IMG/VR virus record: IMGVR_UViG_3300048784_000153
Span: 1 to 28,337 of that record
Strand: one strand, 5' to 3'
Length of the DNA: 28,337 nucleotides
DNA from: a virus
The notes under the pieces are model-generated. The model did not search any database, was not told where the DNA came from, and saw only the letters and a program-made list of their open reading frames with translations. Every line of letters starts with the position of its first letter. Position 1 is the stretch's first letter. The position numbers and the translations under genes are program-made. Positions 16,071-23,561 of this stretch are shown here, piece after piece.

Positions 16071-16083
16071 GATTCAGTGTCCT

Positions 16084-16692
16084 TTACTTGCGGCCCTGCT
16101 GCCCGCGAATCTCGCGCAGCACAGTGCGCGCGTAGTTGTCCGTGATGGCGTCGTTTTGCCCCTTGGTTTCCAGCAGCTTTTTCATGTAATCGGCGTGCTG
16201 GCCTTCCTCTTGCGGCTCGAAAAAATTGAACGCGCCATAAGCGCCTTGGTTTTCAACCGGCGCGGGCGGTGGGTTCAGGCGCTCCCAATGGGCAGCGGCG
16301 ACTTCCAGATCAGGGATGCCCCTTTGGTGGGCGTGCTTTTCCACCGCCGCAATACCGTCATCGGTGAAGCCTTGGGCGCGCAATGCGGCCTTCTGGCCTT
16401 CCCACGTCTTGGCGAACTCTTCATTGCGCTTGGCGGCTTCGCGCGCCGCGGCTTCATCGTCCATGCGCTTGAGAATTTTGGCCTGCTGTTCATGAATTTT
16501 TGCCAGTTCGGCGTTCACTGGCTCTGCCGCGTCGATTTCAGGGACCGGGGCCGAAGGGTCCGCGATTTTGCGAGCCTTCAAAAGCAGGGCGCGCGCCTCT
16601 TTGTTCGCCAGCATCCCATTGACGGCCTGAACCAGGCCTTGGCTTTCCAGAAAAACCGACTCGTCAACCTCAACAACCTTGCGCTGGCTCAT
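16084..16692 (-). CDS. Scaffold-like capsid assembly protein (202 aa)
   Basis: Lies directly upstream of the major capsid gene. It is rich in Glu, Ala and Lys, with a long predicted coiled coil (about residues 60-130, AELAKIHEQQAKILKRMDDE and following) and a flexible Pro-rich region near 145. The C-terminus is basic (LREIRGQQGRK), as often seen in scaffolds that contact the capsid through a positively charged end. It overlaps the upstream 55-aa gene as ATGA. Identification is by composition, position and size; no diagnostic motif exists for this class. Confidence 0.8.
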   Translation of the reverse strand: MSQRKVVEVDESVFLESQGLVQAVNGMLANKEARALLLKARKIADPSAPVPEIDAAEPVNAELAKIHEQQAKILKRMDDEAAAREAAKRNEEFAKTWEGQKAALRAQGFTDDGIAAVEKHAHQRGIPDLEVAAAHWERLNPPPAPVENQGAYGAFNFFEPQEEGQHADYMKKLLETKGQNDAITDNYARTVLREIRGQQGRK

Positions 16693-16856
16693 TTGTTGGC
16701 CGATGGAACGTGCGTGATGGTCATGGCGTCAGACTTGCTGTTCGTCGGCAGGATGGATTTGCGCCCACCGATCTCCTGCGTCTCCATATCGACCCGGATA
16801 ATCATGGGGTCCGACTTCGGAACGCTGGTGGTGGTGTTTTTGAAAATATCAACCAT
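16689..16856 (-). CDS. 55-aa phage protein upstream of the scaffold gene
   Basis: A clear small gene: ATG at 16856 behind AAGGAA at good spacing, and TGA overlapping the scaffold ATG (ATGA). The peptide starts MVDIFKNTTTSVPKSDPMII and ends with SKSDAMTITHVPSANK; it is hydrophilic, with no membrane segment. Unknown family. Its place between the Pro/Gln-rich protein and the scaffold suggests a head-assembly function, but nothing in the sequence proves that. Confidence 0.8.
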   Translation of the reverse strand: MVDIFKNTTTSVPKSDPMIIRVDMETQEIGGRKSILPTNSKSDAMTITHVPSANK

Positions 16857-16867
16857 GACAAATTTCC

Positions 16868-17329
16868 TTATGCGGCCTGCTGTTGGGCGGACGGGTCATC
16901 GCTCTGCGGCGGAGGGGGCGGGACAGCGCCGACATTGGGCGGCTGTTGCATGGCTTTTTGCTGCATGGCCGCCATCAAGGGAGCCATTTGCTGGCGCTTG
17001 AGCATCACGGACTGCATGGCGTTGTTTTCGGCGACGGGCGAAACGGAACCGGGTTGCAGGTGTTTGGCCATGATGCCGATGCACTTGACCAAATCCTGTC
17101 CCGGTTCCGATTGCGAACCCAGCAAGGGTAACGTCTCTTCCGCCAAGCGCAGGATCAGAGAGAGCCTGGCCATGCCAGCCGCTTGCATTCCTTGATTCTG
17201 GGTTGGGCCAGTGGCAGGGGAGGAACCGAACGGCGGCTGACCCGGCTGTGGCTGGCCCGCACCCATACCCGGAGCGCCGCCTTGCGGTGGCTGGCCGGGC
17301 ATTTGAGGTGGGGTGATGCTGGCTGACAT
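16868..17329 (-). CDS. Pro/Gln/Gly-rich hypothetical head-region protein (153 aa)
   Basis: The N-terminal 45 residues are Pro, Gly and Gln-rich (PPQMPGQPPQGGAPGMGAGQ). The middle is an amphipathic helical domain (MARLSLILRLAEETLPLLGS, about residues 53-72, then DLVKCIGIMAKHLQPGS), and the C-terminus is again Met/Gln/Pro-rich. Proteins with this arrangement are often found between portal and capsid genes, but I cannot name the family. It is separated from the 55-aa gene by 11 bases. Possibly a head-assembly cofactor. Confidence 0.7.
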   Translation of the reverse strand: MSASITPPQMPGQPPQGGAPGMGAGQPQPGQPPFGSSPATGPTQNQGMQAAGMARLSLILRLAEETLPLLGSQSEPGQDLVKCIGIMAKHLQPGSVSPVAENNAMQSVMLKRQQMAPLMAAMQQKAMQQPPNVGAVPPPPPQSDDPSAQQQAA

Positions 17330-17347
17330 GGACGGCGGAAAAGCCGG

Positions 17348-17434
17348 TTACTTGCGGTGGGTCTTGCGGCCCCTGCGGGCGGCTTTCTCGATGCGGATCA
17401 TGGTGATGACCTTTCTCTTTGGGTTGCAACACAT
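17348..17434 (-). CDS. 28-aa basic peptide
   Basis: A short frame starts at ATG 17434 with a good GAGGA site eight bases upstream and ends TAA at 17348. The peptide begins MCCNPKRKVITMIRIEKAAR and ends RGRKTHRK: two adjacent cysteines and a very basic C-terminus, suggestive of nucleic-acid or capsid-surface binding. In-frame ATGs at 17449 and 17401 are alternatives. It is the first minus-strand gene after the opposing cassette. Its ribosome-binding site and position support it, but shortness leaves real doubt. Confidence 0.5.
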   Translation of the reverse strand: MCCNPKRKVITMIRIEKAARRGRKTHRK

Positions 17435-17573
17435 CCAAGCGTTCCTCATTCACGCCGCCGCTTGATGCCGAAGCACCCAAAAGGACAAGCGCCGCTCAGA
17501 CGCGAAGGTTGTAGGAATTTTATTTTTTGTTTTGCAATATGGTGATGTGTGGTAATGGAACTATGCCAGCATT

Positions 17574-17588
17574 GGGAGCACTCTAATT
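17574..17588 (+). promoter_or_regulatory. Ribosome-binding site with apparent ATT start
   Basis: GGGAG at 17574-17578 lies exactly seven bases before an ATT codon at 17586-17588, the start of the HTH frame. No ATG, GTG or TTG exists in frame between the upstream stop and the beginning of the HTH domain. ATT is a known rare start codon; a sequencing error is the main alternative. Confidence 0.5.
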
Positions 17589-17783
17589 TCCGCGTTTGAC
17601 GAAGATGACCGCCTAACTCCTAAGCAGGTCGCTCAACTTTTGGGCAAGTCTCGGGAGTGGCTTTATCTGCGGAGGCTGCGGCGTGATCCCAAAGGCCCGC
17701 CCTATTACAAAATTGGAAACCGGGTTTTTTACTTACGTTCCGAGCTGGCGGTTTGGATAGAAACGTGCCGCGTGGCGGCTTGA
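17586..17783 (+). CDS. Excisionase/AlpA-like HTH DNA-binding protein, ATT start (65 aa)
   Basis: Residues following the start read SAFDEDDRLTPKQVAQLLGK, then SREWLYLRRLRRDPKGP, then PYYKIGNRVFYLRSELAVWI. This is the MerR/excisionase-type winged helix (HTH_17): LTP..VA..L..S, xx, YKIGNRV.Y....L..WI. It probably binds DNA as a small regulator or excision factor. The only start giving a complete domain is ATT at 17586, with GGGAG seven bases upstream; an ATG at 17563 is in another frame and stops after seven codons. It is the first gene of a plus-strand cassette opposing the late operon. Downstream, GAGGAGG belongs to the next gene. Confidence 0.72.
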   Translation: MSAFDEDDRLTPKQVAQLLGKSREWLYLRRLRRDPKGPPYYKIGNRVFYLRSELAVWIETCRVAA

Positions 17784-17792
17784 GGAGGTTTT

Positions 17793-18119
17793 ATGTTTCT
17801 TTTAACGGTGGTTTTTGGCGAGAACGATACTCTGTGGCAAGCGTGCTTCGACAATGAAAAAAGCATGTTGGATGCGGCTTTTGAGGCGGGGATTCTCAAA
17901 CAGTGTTTTACAGACGATTACGGCACCGAGATTTTTTTATCAAAGCGGGCGACAGCCTTTCAGGTGCGGGATACGTCAAAAGCCCAACTGGCCGAAATTG
18001 AGATGATGCTGCACAACGCGCGAACGCAAAACAAAGCGCAGCGCGCGGCGGCCACTGACCCGACCTTAAGCGTGCCTCAGTTGGCGGTGCCCACCGGCGG
18101 GATGAACTTTCGGCAGTGA
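17793..18119 (+). CDS. Hypothetical protein in plus-strand cassette (108 aa)
   Basis: Starts at ATG 17793 after a near-perfect GAGGAGG site formed at the end of the HTH gene. The protein is MFLLTVVFGENDTLWQACFD, then a helical middle (NEKSMLDAAFEAGILKQCF) and a Gln/Ala/Asn-rich C-terminal tail. No membrane or catalytic motif. It overlaps the next gene as GTGA, so the three genes are one operon. Family not recognised; the cassette context suggests a host-interaction or regulatory accessory. Confidence 0.75.
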   Translation: MFLLTVVFGENDTLWQACFDNEKSMLDAAFEAGILKQCFTDDYGTEIFLSKRATAFQVRDTSKAQLAEIEMMLHNARTQNKAQRAAATDPTLSVPQLAVPTGGMNFRQ

Positions 18120-18460
18120 GCGCGGCGCGCGTTCGCGTTCGCAGATACAAACCCAAAGGTTCTGACCTTTGGGTGGTCTGCATTCACGAAAGCGACATGA
18201 ATAGCAAGAGAGCCGAGGTGCTGACGCTGTGCCGGCAGGTTATTTTACGATTTGACGATTCGCCTATTGCCGGCTTCGCCCTCGTCGTGTGGGACGAGGA
18301 ATCGTTTTTCGCAGGCGATAGCAAAAATTACGACGGCAAAATACCCAGGGCGCTGATCCCAGACTTTGTGCGAAATTGCCTGCTTGCCGAAAACATTGAG
18401 GATTGGACCATTGCAAGGGTCCGCAGAATGATGGGCTGGTCGCCGCCCGACGCCAGCTAG
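18116..18460 (+). CDS. Hypothetical protein in plus-strand cassette (114 aa)
   Basis: GTG start at 18116 overlaps the upstream TGA (GTGA). Basic at the N-terminus (RVRVRRYKPKGSDLWVVCIH), then a compact alpha/beta region (VLTLCRQVILRFDDSPIAGF; ALVVWDEESFFAGDSKNYDG), ending MMGWSPPDAS. No family recognised. Its TAG and the portal gene's TAG on the other strand share the palindrome CTAG (18457-18460), so the two genes converge with no intergenic space or terminator. Confidence 0.75.
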   Translation: MSAARVRVRRYKPKGSDLWVVCIHESDMNSKRAEVLTLCRQVILRFDDSPIAGFALVVWDEESFFAGDSKNYDGKIPRALIPDFVRNCLLAENIEDWTIARVRRMMGWSPPDAS

Positions 18461-20250
18461 CGCTTGTCGGCCTTCAAATACTGCACCAAAGCAGCCGGGT
18501 CGGCTTTGAGCGTTTCCATAATTTTTTGCCGCTCTTCGGCTTCCTGGGTTTGCTTTATTTTCCACTTACGGATCGCGTCGTCTTTGTTTGGAAAATCAAG
18601 GTTTTCCAGCACGTATTCGCCATCAACCAACCCCTCCTTGGCCGCCGCGCCAATCAGGTCTTTGTGGTCGTCGGAGAAGATGGGCGATGACGAATGGCCG
18701 TCCACTACAACACGGCGGTCCTCCGGCAGGTCGGAAAGCAAAAAGGATGTCTCGGCCATTTTGTCCGGGTCCGTCCAATAGTTGCGGCCATCCTTTAATT
18801 CGAGAAGCGCTAATCTCAAATCCGCGGCTTCCGCGCATTGCCTCTCGACCGTCAAACTGCGGTCTTTGATGCGTGGAGAGGCAGTTTTCATGAGGGTGTT
18901 CGCATGGTTGCCGGCGCGAACCCCAGCCTCACCCTGGCCCGACAAAATGTTGTCGAAGCCGCCCAGCATGTCGATGACCTTCATGATGAACTGAAGCATC
19001 TGCAGGGATTCGGGGGGCAGTTTGGGGGTGAGGTCATTGACTGCGCCGTTGGGGCCGAGATTGATGTACCCTGCCGCCCGGAAGGCATCATACACTTCAT
19101 CCGTGACGCCATCCGCCCCGCTAAACGCCATGATCTTGTCAATTTGAAGTCCAAAAAGCCTTTTGATGTCGTCGGCCCAAGTTGAAAGAAGCCCTTGCGG
19201 CTCCATGAGATCAACCACTTCTGGCCGACCCCATATATAGCCGGCCATCTTGTTGGGTTGAATCAGGGTATAGGGATGAAGCCCGGTGAAAAGCTGACCA
19301 GGTGCTAGAAGGTTGGTTCGTCTGTAGATCGGCGCGATCAAAATATCCGGCTCGATGATTTGGATCGTCACATAGTCGCGGTCGTCCCATAGCCATAGTT
19401 CGTGCATTTTAATGAGATCAACCGCGATGGAAGGGCCTGTCATCGCATAATTGGCGTCGTTGTTCAGTTGCACCACGCCGCCTGGGGTGGGGCGCGACAG
19501 TCCGGTATTGCTGGTGTTGAGCGTGGAGGTGGAAAGAACCTGATGAAAAAAGCTTTGAAACTCATCGGCAACTTGGCCGCGGGTGGCATGGGATTTGATC
19601 CGCGAAAACAATTCGCTGGCGTTGGGAAGGTGCGAGATACGGCGCCACACCTCGGGCAAAGTGAGGTTGATGGTCTCCACCATGGCGGGCTGGCGGCTCA
19701 GTTCTCCTATGGATTCGTTATAGACGCCAAACTGCCACGGCATGACCAGTGAATGGTGGATGACAGGCAACCGATCCGCGCCCTCTTGCTGCGGCCATTG
19801 CTTGAAGATGCAAGCGCCGTACTTGAGCGCCTCAAAAACTCCCATACCAAAACTCACGTCGGCGGAAAGGTTTTCAAAATCGCGCTGCAAACGCCTGGCA
19901 ACCACCTTTGCCCTTTCCAAAATTTGCAGCGGGTAGTCGTTTTCAAAGTCGATGGCGAATTTGAGGCCGAGGGCACTGAAAAGATATGCCGCGAGGCGAT
20001 CATGATGGACATAAAGCATGTTGATGAGGCTGCGCGTGCCGTCCTGGCGCCCGGTCTCGATGATGGCGTTTAGCTGACGGCAATAGGCGGCGCGCGCGGC
20101 CGATGAGGCCCGGCATGCCTCTATGATCTCATTGGCTTTTTTGACCAAAAGATTGGGGTCAGACGGCAAAGAAAAAGCGGTTGCCGGCCGGACCTCCACC
20201 ACATTTGAAGTTTCGTCCGCGTCTTTACTCGTCTGCGCCTTGCGTGCCAT
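18457..20250 (-). CDS. Portal protein (597 aa)
   Basis: The portal is a dodecameric ring at one capsid vertex through which DNA is packaged and released. Identification: 597 aa, directly downstream of terminase, with a helical N-terminal half, a characteristic region around residues 330-360 (NLLAPGQLFTGLHPYTLIQP; KMAGYIWGRPEVVDLMEPQG), and the MKVIDMLGGFDNILSGQGEA and VRAGNHANTLMKTASPRIKD segments that recur in short-tailed phage portals. The C-terminal 80 residues are a charged coiled coil (DAIRKWKIKQTQEAEERQKI). The start lies behind AAGGT overlapping the previous stop. The function itself is confident; the subfamily is not. Confidence 0.87.
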   Translation of the reverse strand: MARKAQTSKDADETSNVVEVRPATAFSLPSDPNLLVKKANEIIEACRASSAARAAYCRQLNAIIETGRQDGTRSLINMLYVHHDRLAAYLFSALGLKFAIDFENDYPLQILERAKVVARRLQRDFENLSADVSFGMGVFEALKYGACIFKQWPQQEGADRLPVIHHSLVMPWQFGVYNESIGELSRQPAMVETINLTLPEVWRRISHLPNASELFSRIKSHATRGQVADEFQSFFHQVLSTSTLNTSNTGLSRPTPGGVVQLNNDANYAMTGPSIAVDLIKMHELWLWDDRDYVTIQIIEPDILIAPIYRRTNLLAPGQLFTGLHPYTLIQPNKMAGYIWGRPEVVDLMEPQGLLSTWADDIKRLFGLQIDKIMAFSGADGVTDEVYDAFRAAGYINLGPNGAVNDLTPKLPPESLQMLQFIMKVIDMLGGFDNILSGQGEAGVRAGNHANTLMKTASPRIKDRSLTVERQCAEAADLRLALLELKDGRNYWTDPDKMAETSFLLSDLPEDRRVVVDGHSSSPIFSDDHKDLIGAAAKEGLVDGEYVLENLDFPNKDDAIRKWKIKQTQEAEERQKIMETLKADPAALVQYLKADKR

Positions 20251-20251
20251 T

Positions 20252-20845
20252 TTACCTTACTCTTTGCCTGTAGCCCGGCATTTGCGTTTCGAGAGCCGGC
20301 GCGTCCGAAACGGTTGTGCCGGCGTGTCCCGCCCCTGCGGTAAAGTCAGAATGCGCCGCCCGCAAGGCTTTTTGCGCCCGCGCTCCCGCGTTGGGGAATG
20401 GCCCGGTGCTGACCGTGGAACTGTACCCAAGGCCGGTCTGCGCCGCATAGCCCACTTGCCCGCCCATTTGCTGCACCTGCGCCATGACGCGCGTGACTTC
20501 ATTATTTACCTCAACCACGGACGTTTCGCCGTAATGAGCGTTATCGCGCATGTTGGTGATTTTGAGGGCGTTTGCCTGTTCGGTATCCAACCCATGCTGC
20601 TCCATCGCCATCTGCGCCCGAAACTCGGAACCAGCCTCAAGCTGACGGTAGGTTTGATCCCCCAGCTTGGCGATGGGCTTACCGATGTGGGGCGCGGTCA
20701 AAACCTGCTGCATCGCGTCGGGATCAAATTCGGTATCAAATCCGCAAAGCGGGCAAAAACGGGGCGGCGGCTCATCTGAGGGATGATGTGTGAAGCTGAA
20801 CCGCCCGACGCATGAAGGGCATTGGTATGTGCGAATCCTGGGCAT
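20252..20845 (-). CDS. Zinc-ribbon protein between terminase and portal (197 aa)
   Basis: ATG at 20845 overlaps the terminase stop as TAATG and is preferred over a GTG six codons upstream. Residues about 8-35 contain CPSC and CPLC, a zinc-ribbon with the pattern Cys-x2-Cys ... Cys-x2-Cys (YQCPSCVGRFSF; RFCPLCGFDTEF). The middle is helical (AGSEFRAQMAMEQHGLDTEQ) and the C-terminus is Ala/Gly-rich with a basic end. A zinc-ribbon in this spot could bind DNA, the portal or terminase; no specific role is shown. Confidence 0.8.
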   Translation of the reverse strand: MPRIRTYQCPSCVGRFSFTHHPSDEPPPRFCPLCGFDTEFDPDAMQQVLTAPHIGKPIAKLGDQTYRQLEAGSEFRAQMAMEQHGLDTEQANALKITNMRDNAHYGETSVVEVNNEVTRVMAQVQQMGGQVGYAAQTGLGYSSTVSTGPFPNAGARAQKALRAAHSDFTAGAGHAGTTVSDAPALETQMPGYRQRVR

Positions 20846-22752
20846 TATCGTCTCGCCTTCCACCGGGCTTGCATGGCCGCGCGAGACGCCGCGCGCCGCT
20901 CGGCTTGCTTTGCCTCGAAAAAATCAGACAATTTGGTTTGCGTAAAAATCTGCATTTGATCCTCAAAACTAGCGCTTCTCTTGGCTTTTTCGGCGGCCCT
21001 GGTACGATTTTCCCGGATGAGCTTGCGCCGCACCCTCTCATCCCAAACCCGCACCCCCATCGCCAAAGTCAAAACTCGGTCGTCTTTTTTGGCTCCCGAA
21101 GCGCCAATCGCGTCTCCATCCCTGGCGATGTAACGCATTTCCTCAATGGTTTCCATCGAAACTATTTTCAACATCCCGTTCGAGACAAAATCCCGAAGGC
21201 GCTCCATGATGGAAATTTTCAGCCGCGTCTGTGTCTGCCATTGCCATGTGTGGCCGGCGGTCATGCTGTCGGAGCGGGTGTAGATGTAGTTTTTTACGTT
21301 CCTGAATATCGCTTCTAAGCCGCGCTCCTGGAATTGTTCTTTGTGATAACCCAATTGAACCTGGGTTTTTAGCGAATTGAAGGCGTTCCAAACCGCTTCG
21401 CCCGGCCCGTTCATTTCCAGGATGAAGTAGCATTCCGACCGTTCGCCGCCGTACCATCCAAGCAGTGAGGCGATGACCCACGCAAACTGACTGGTGTTTA
21501 CCAGTGGCCACGCATACTCCGCCACCTGGTCCAACCCATCTGAATACGCGCGCAGCACTTGAATGGCGCTGCGGTCGTTCCGGTCATCGTGACCGTAGGC
21601 CGGATCGGCGGCGACGATGTAAACCGAACCTTCCTCTGGCGGCTCCCACACCTTCAATTCGGTCATTTTGGCATTGAACGCGGGCATGACCTTGCAGTCA
21701 TAAAACTCCATGCCGCAGATATAGGAATAAGCCTTGAATTTCTTGTTGGCTTGACTGGAAGCCACGCGGTCCAAATCTTCATGCGTGAAGAAAACGCTGC
21801 CCGTAACCTGGAATGCGTCTTGCTCTGTCCAGGGCTGCTCCTGAAGTCGGATGACCTTGGTTTCTAAATCGCCGTCATCCTCATCGCCGTCTTGCGCCGG
21901 GTCCATCTTTTTGCGAACCCACGCGAGTTGTTCGGGTGTTATGTCAAAATCGTAAAGCTCTTTGACATCCTGAATTTTTTTCGCTTCTTTTTGCGTTGGC
22001 GGCTCAATTCCATACCGCTCAAAATCGGGGTGATCCCGGTCAATGCGCTGGCTGTCCTTAGACCACCAGCCCAAAAATATGCACATTTTATGGGCTGGGT
22101 CTTTGCGGGCTTCCAGCCACATATCGCGCCAGCTATTGTAGCCTCGGCCCGTCGATTCCCAGATGTAGAGGCGATCCGGGTTAATGTCAGACAGCGCGTT
22201 GCGGAGCGATTCGACGCCCTCTGTGTTGTCCCACGAGCAAATTTCCGAGGCGTGCAAAAATGAAAGGCCGCGAGACCTCCCCAAGCCGCCGGATGTTTTT
22301 GATTTTTGGATGCCCGCGGACATGAATGCCAGCGATGAGGTGTTGGCGAGCGCGATGCCGGCGCGATTGTTGCCGGTCAGTTCCGGCAGTTTCATGGATT
22401 TCGGCACTTCCCGAATCATGTTGACGATCTCGCTCCGCGCCTCATGGCTGTTGACTGTCGTGTCGAATACCGTGGCGCCGCGAAGACCTCGAATGGCCCC
22501 AAGATAGAAAGTGGAAAGCGCGCGGCTGATGGTGGAAAGGCCAAGTTGGCGTGACTTGAGGATGTAGAAGTCGTGAATGTCTTGTTCTAGTCCATCCAAC
22601 ACGCACGTAATGAAATGCCGCTGGCCCCATGTGATGTGCTTGCCCAGACACGTCCGGCCGCCGGTATCTTTTGAATCAATGTAGGTGTAGTCCAAAAACA
22701 CATAGAAGGATTTTTCAAAAGCCTGCCGCTTGGCGGGCGACCATCCGGGCAT
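20845..22752 (-). CDS. terL: Terminase large subunit (635 aa)
   Basis: ATPase and nuclease that drives and cuts packaged DNA. ATPase: Walker A-like ILKSRQLGLST (residues about 64-74), Walker B-like LSFLHASEI (about 163-171), coupling motif ESTGRG (about 199-204). Nuclease: VAADPAYGHDD with Asp near 384, a second acidic residue in YFILEMNGPGEA (Glu about 446), and a third in AKKDDRVLTLAMGV (Asp about 557-558), the usual RNase-H-like triad. The length is normal. The ATG follows directly after the TAA of the previous gene. All catalytic positions appear intact. No small subunit was recognised next to it. Confidence 0.93.
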   Translation of the reverse strand: MPGWSPAKRQAFEKSFYVFLDYTYIDSKDTGGRTCLGKHITWGQRHFITCVLDGLEQDIHDFYILKSRQLGLSTISRALSTFYLGAIRGLRGATVFDTTVNSHEARSEIVNMIREVPKSMKLPELTGNNRAGIALANTSSLAFMSAGIQKSKTSGGLGRSRGLSFLHASEICSWDNTEGVESLRNALSDINPDRLYIWESTGRGYNSWRDMWLEARKDPAHKMCIFLGWWSKDSQRIDRDHPDFERYGIEPPTQKEAKKIQDVKELYDFDITPEQLAWVRKKMDPAQDGDEDDGDLETKVIRLQEQPWTEQDAFQVTGSVFFTHEDLDRVASSQANKKFKAYSYICGMEFYDCKVMPAFNAKMTELKVWEPPEEGSVYIVAADPAYGHDDRNDRSAIQVLRAYSDGLDQVAEYAWPLVNTSQFAWVIASLLGWYGGERSECYFILEMNGPGEAVWNAFNSLKTQVQLGYHKEQFQERGLEAIFRNVKNYIYTRSDSMTAGHTWQWQTQTRLKISIMERLRDFVSNGMLKIVSMETIEEMRYIARDGDAIGASGAKKDDRVLTLAMGVRVWDERVRRKLIRENRTRAAEKAKRSASFEDQMQIFTQTKLSDFFEAKQAERRAASRAAMQARWKARR

Positions 22753-23016
22753 TTACCTTCTCCCGAACCCGCCGCGCCCTTGAGCCGCTTCTTCAGCTGC
22801 AATTTCAGATAGGCGCACGTCGATCATGCCTTTCAGACTTGCCCAGAAAAGCGATTCGCTGGCGTCGGGAGATATAATGAGGTTTTCGATTTTTTTCCCG
22901 CCAGGCGAGACTACCACAAAGGCGCCGGCAAACACTTCGGCATTGCGCTCAATCCGCTCCCGCATATCCTCAAAAGGTTGCCAGACAGGGGGCGGTGGGG
23001 GCGGTGTTTCAGACAT
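22753..23016 (-). CDS. Hypothetical protein (87 aa)
   Basis: Begins MSETPPPPPPVWQPFEDMRE, then a helix-strand pattern (ERNAEVFAGAFVVVSPGGKK; IENLIISPDASESLFWASLK) and a C-terminal Gly/Arg tail. Starts eight bases inside the KTSC gene and ends one base before the terminase ATG, so it is part of the same unit. Small terminase subunits often sit here, but no HTH is visible, so I do not call it one. Confidence 0.72.
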   Translation of the reverse strand: MSETPPPPPPVWQPFEDMRERIERNAEVFAGAFVVVSPGGKKIENLIISPDASESLFWASLKGMIDVRLSEIAAEEAAQGRGGFGRR

Positions 23017-23224
23017 ATTGATGCCCGTAGTGGCCTTTAATGTTGGCGTGAACGTATTGGCCTATGGAGTGCGCGGTTTGCGCCTGCTGCGCCACTTCCG
23101 GCGGCACGCCGTCATACTTCGATGTCTTGCCAGATTTCCACTGGATATAAAGGGCGGCCTCGCCAGCGTCATATCCCACCGCCTCCACATTGGAAGAGAA
23201 CACCTGTTTCATTTCAACTGGCAT
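23009..23224 (-). CDS. KTSC-domain protein (71 aa)
   Basis: The whole protein fits the small KTSC fold: VFSSNVEAVGYDAGEAALYI followed by QWKSGKTSKYDGVPPEVAQQ and AHSIGQYVHANIKGHYGHQ. The Y-D / Y-x-G-V-P / A-x-S-x-G-x-Y / IK--Y positions typical of this domain are present. KTSC proteins appear in phages and bacteria and are thought to bind nucleic acid or lysyl-tRNA-synthetase-like partners; the function in phage is unclear. The ATG at 23224 has a good GGGGAG site; another ATG four codons in is less likely. Confidence 0.8.
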   Translation of the reverse strand: MPVEMKQVFSSNVEAVGYDAGEAALYIQWKSGKTSKYDGVPPEVAQQAQTAHSIGQYVHANIKGHYGHQYV

Positions 23225-23561
23225 CTAACTCCCCTTCTATGACCTTCGGCACGAATGGATTTTCGTCACCGTCCTTAAGTCCGTGCTGCTTTTTGATGCC
23301 GTTGATGAGTCGGCGCAGATAGTCGTCTTGTTCGGCATCCAACCCGGCCAAATATCTTTCACCGGATGGCGAAATTACGTTATTGAATTTATCAAGGCGG
23401 GTCATGAGGCCCAGATGCACAAGCCGATCTATGGCTTTTTCGTGCGCCGCGATGGCCGCGATGCAGCCGCCTTCGCCAGCCATCATCAGGAGCCGCCGCT
23501 CGTGGTCAGACAACACGATGCGCGGCTCAACTTCCGCGCCTGACTGGTCAATCGTTGCCAT
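23214..23561 (-). CDS. Possible small winged-helix protein (115 aa)
   Basis: ATG at 23561 with GAGGGGG upstream, starting within the end of the glycosyltransferase gene. The middle has a wHTH-like arrangement: LSDHERRLLMMAGEGGCIAA, then EKAIDRLVHLGLMTRLDKFN, then a wing (NVISPSGERYL). The C-terminal third is acidic (LDAEQDDYLRRLINGIKKQH). The fit to a winged helix is only moderate. A regulatory protein or terminase small subunit are both possible from position. Confidence 0.65.
   Translation of the reverse strand: MATIDQSGAEVEPRIVLSDHERRLLMMAGEGGCIAAIAAHEKAIDRLVHLGLMTRLDKFNNVISPSGERYLAGLDAEQDDYLRRLINGIKKQHGLKDGDENPFVPKVIEGELDAS

Noticed and set aside
16069-17001. 310-codon plus-strand open frame opposite the capsid and scaffold genes
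   Set aside because: Antisense to well-supported genes; Cys/Arg/His-rich and without a ribosome-binding site or domain; typical shadow frame of GC-rich coding DNA.
17505-17560. Promoter for the plus-strand cassette
   Set aside because: The stretch is AT-rich, but no pair of -35/-10 elements has acceptable spacing, so I do not claim one.
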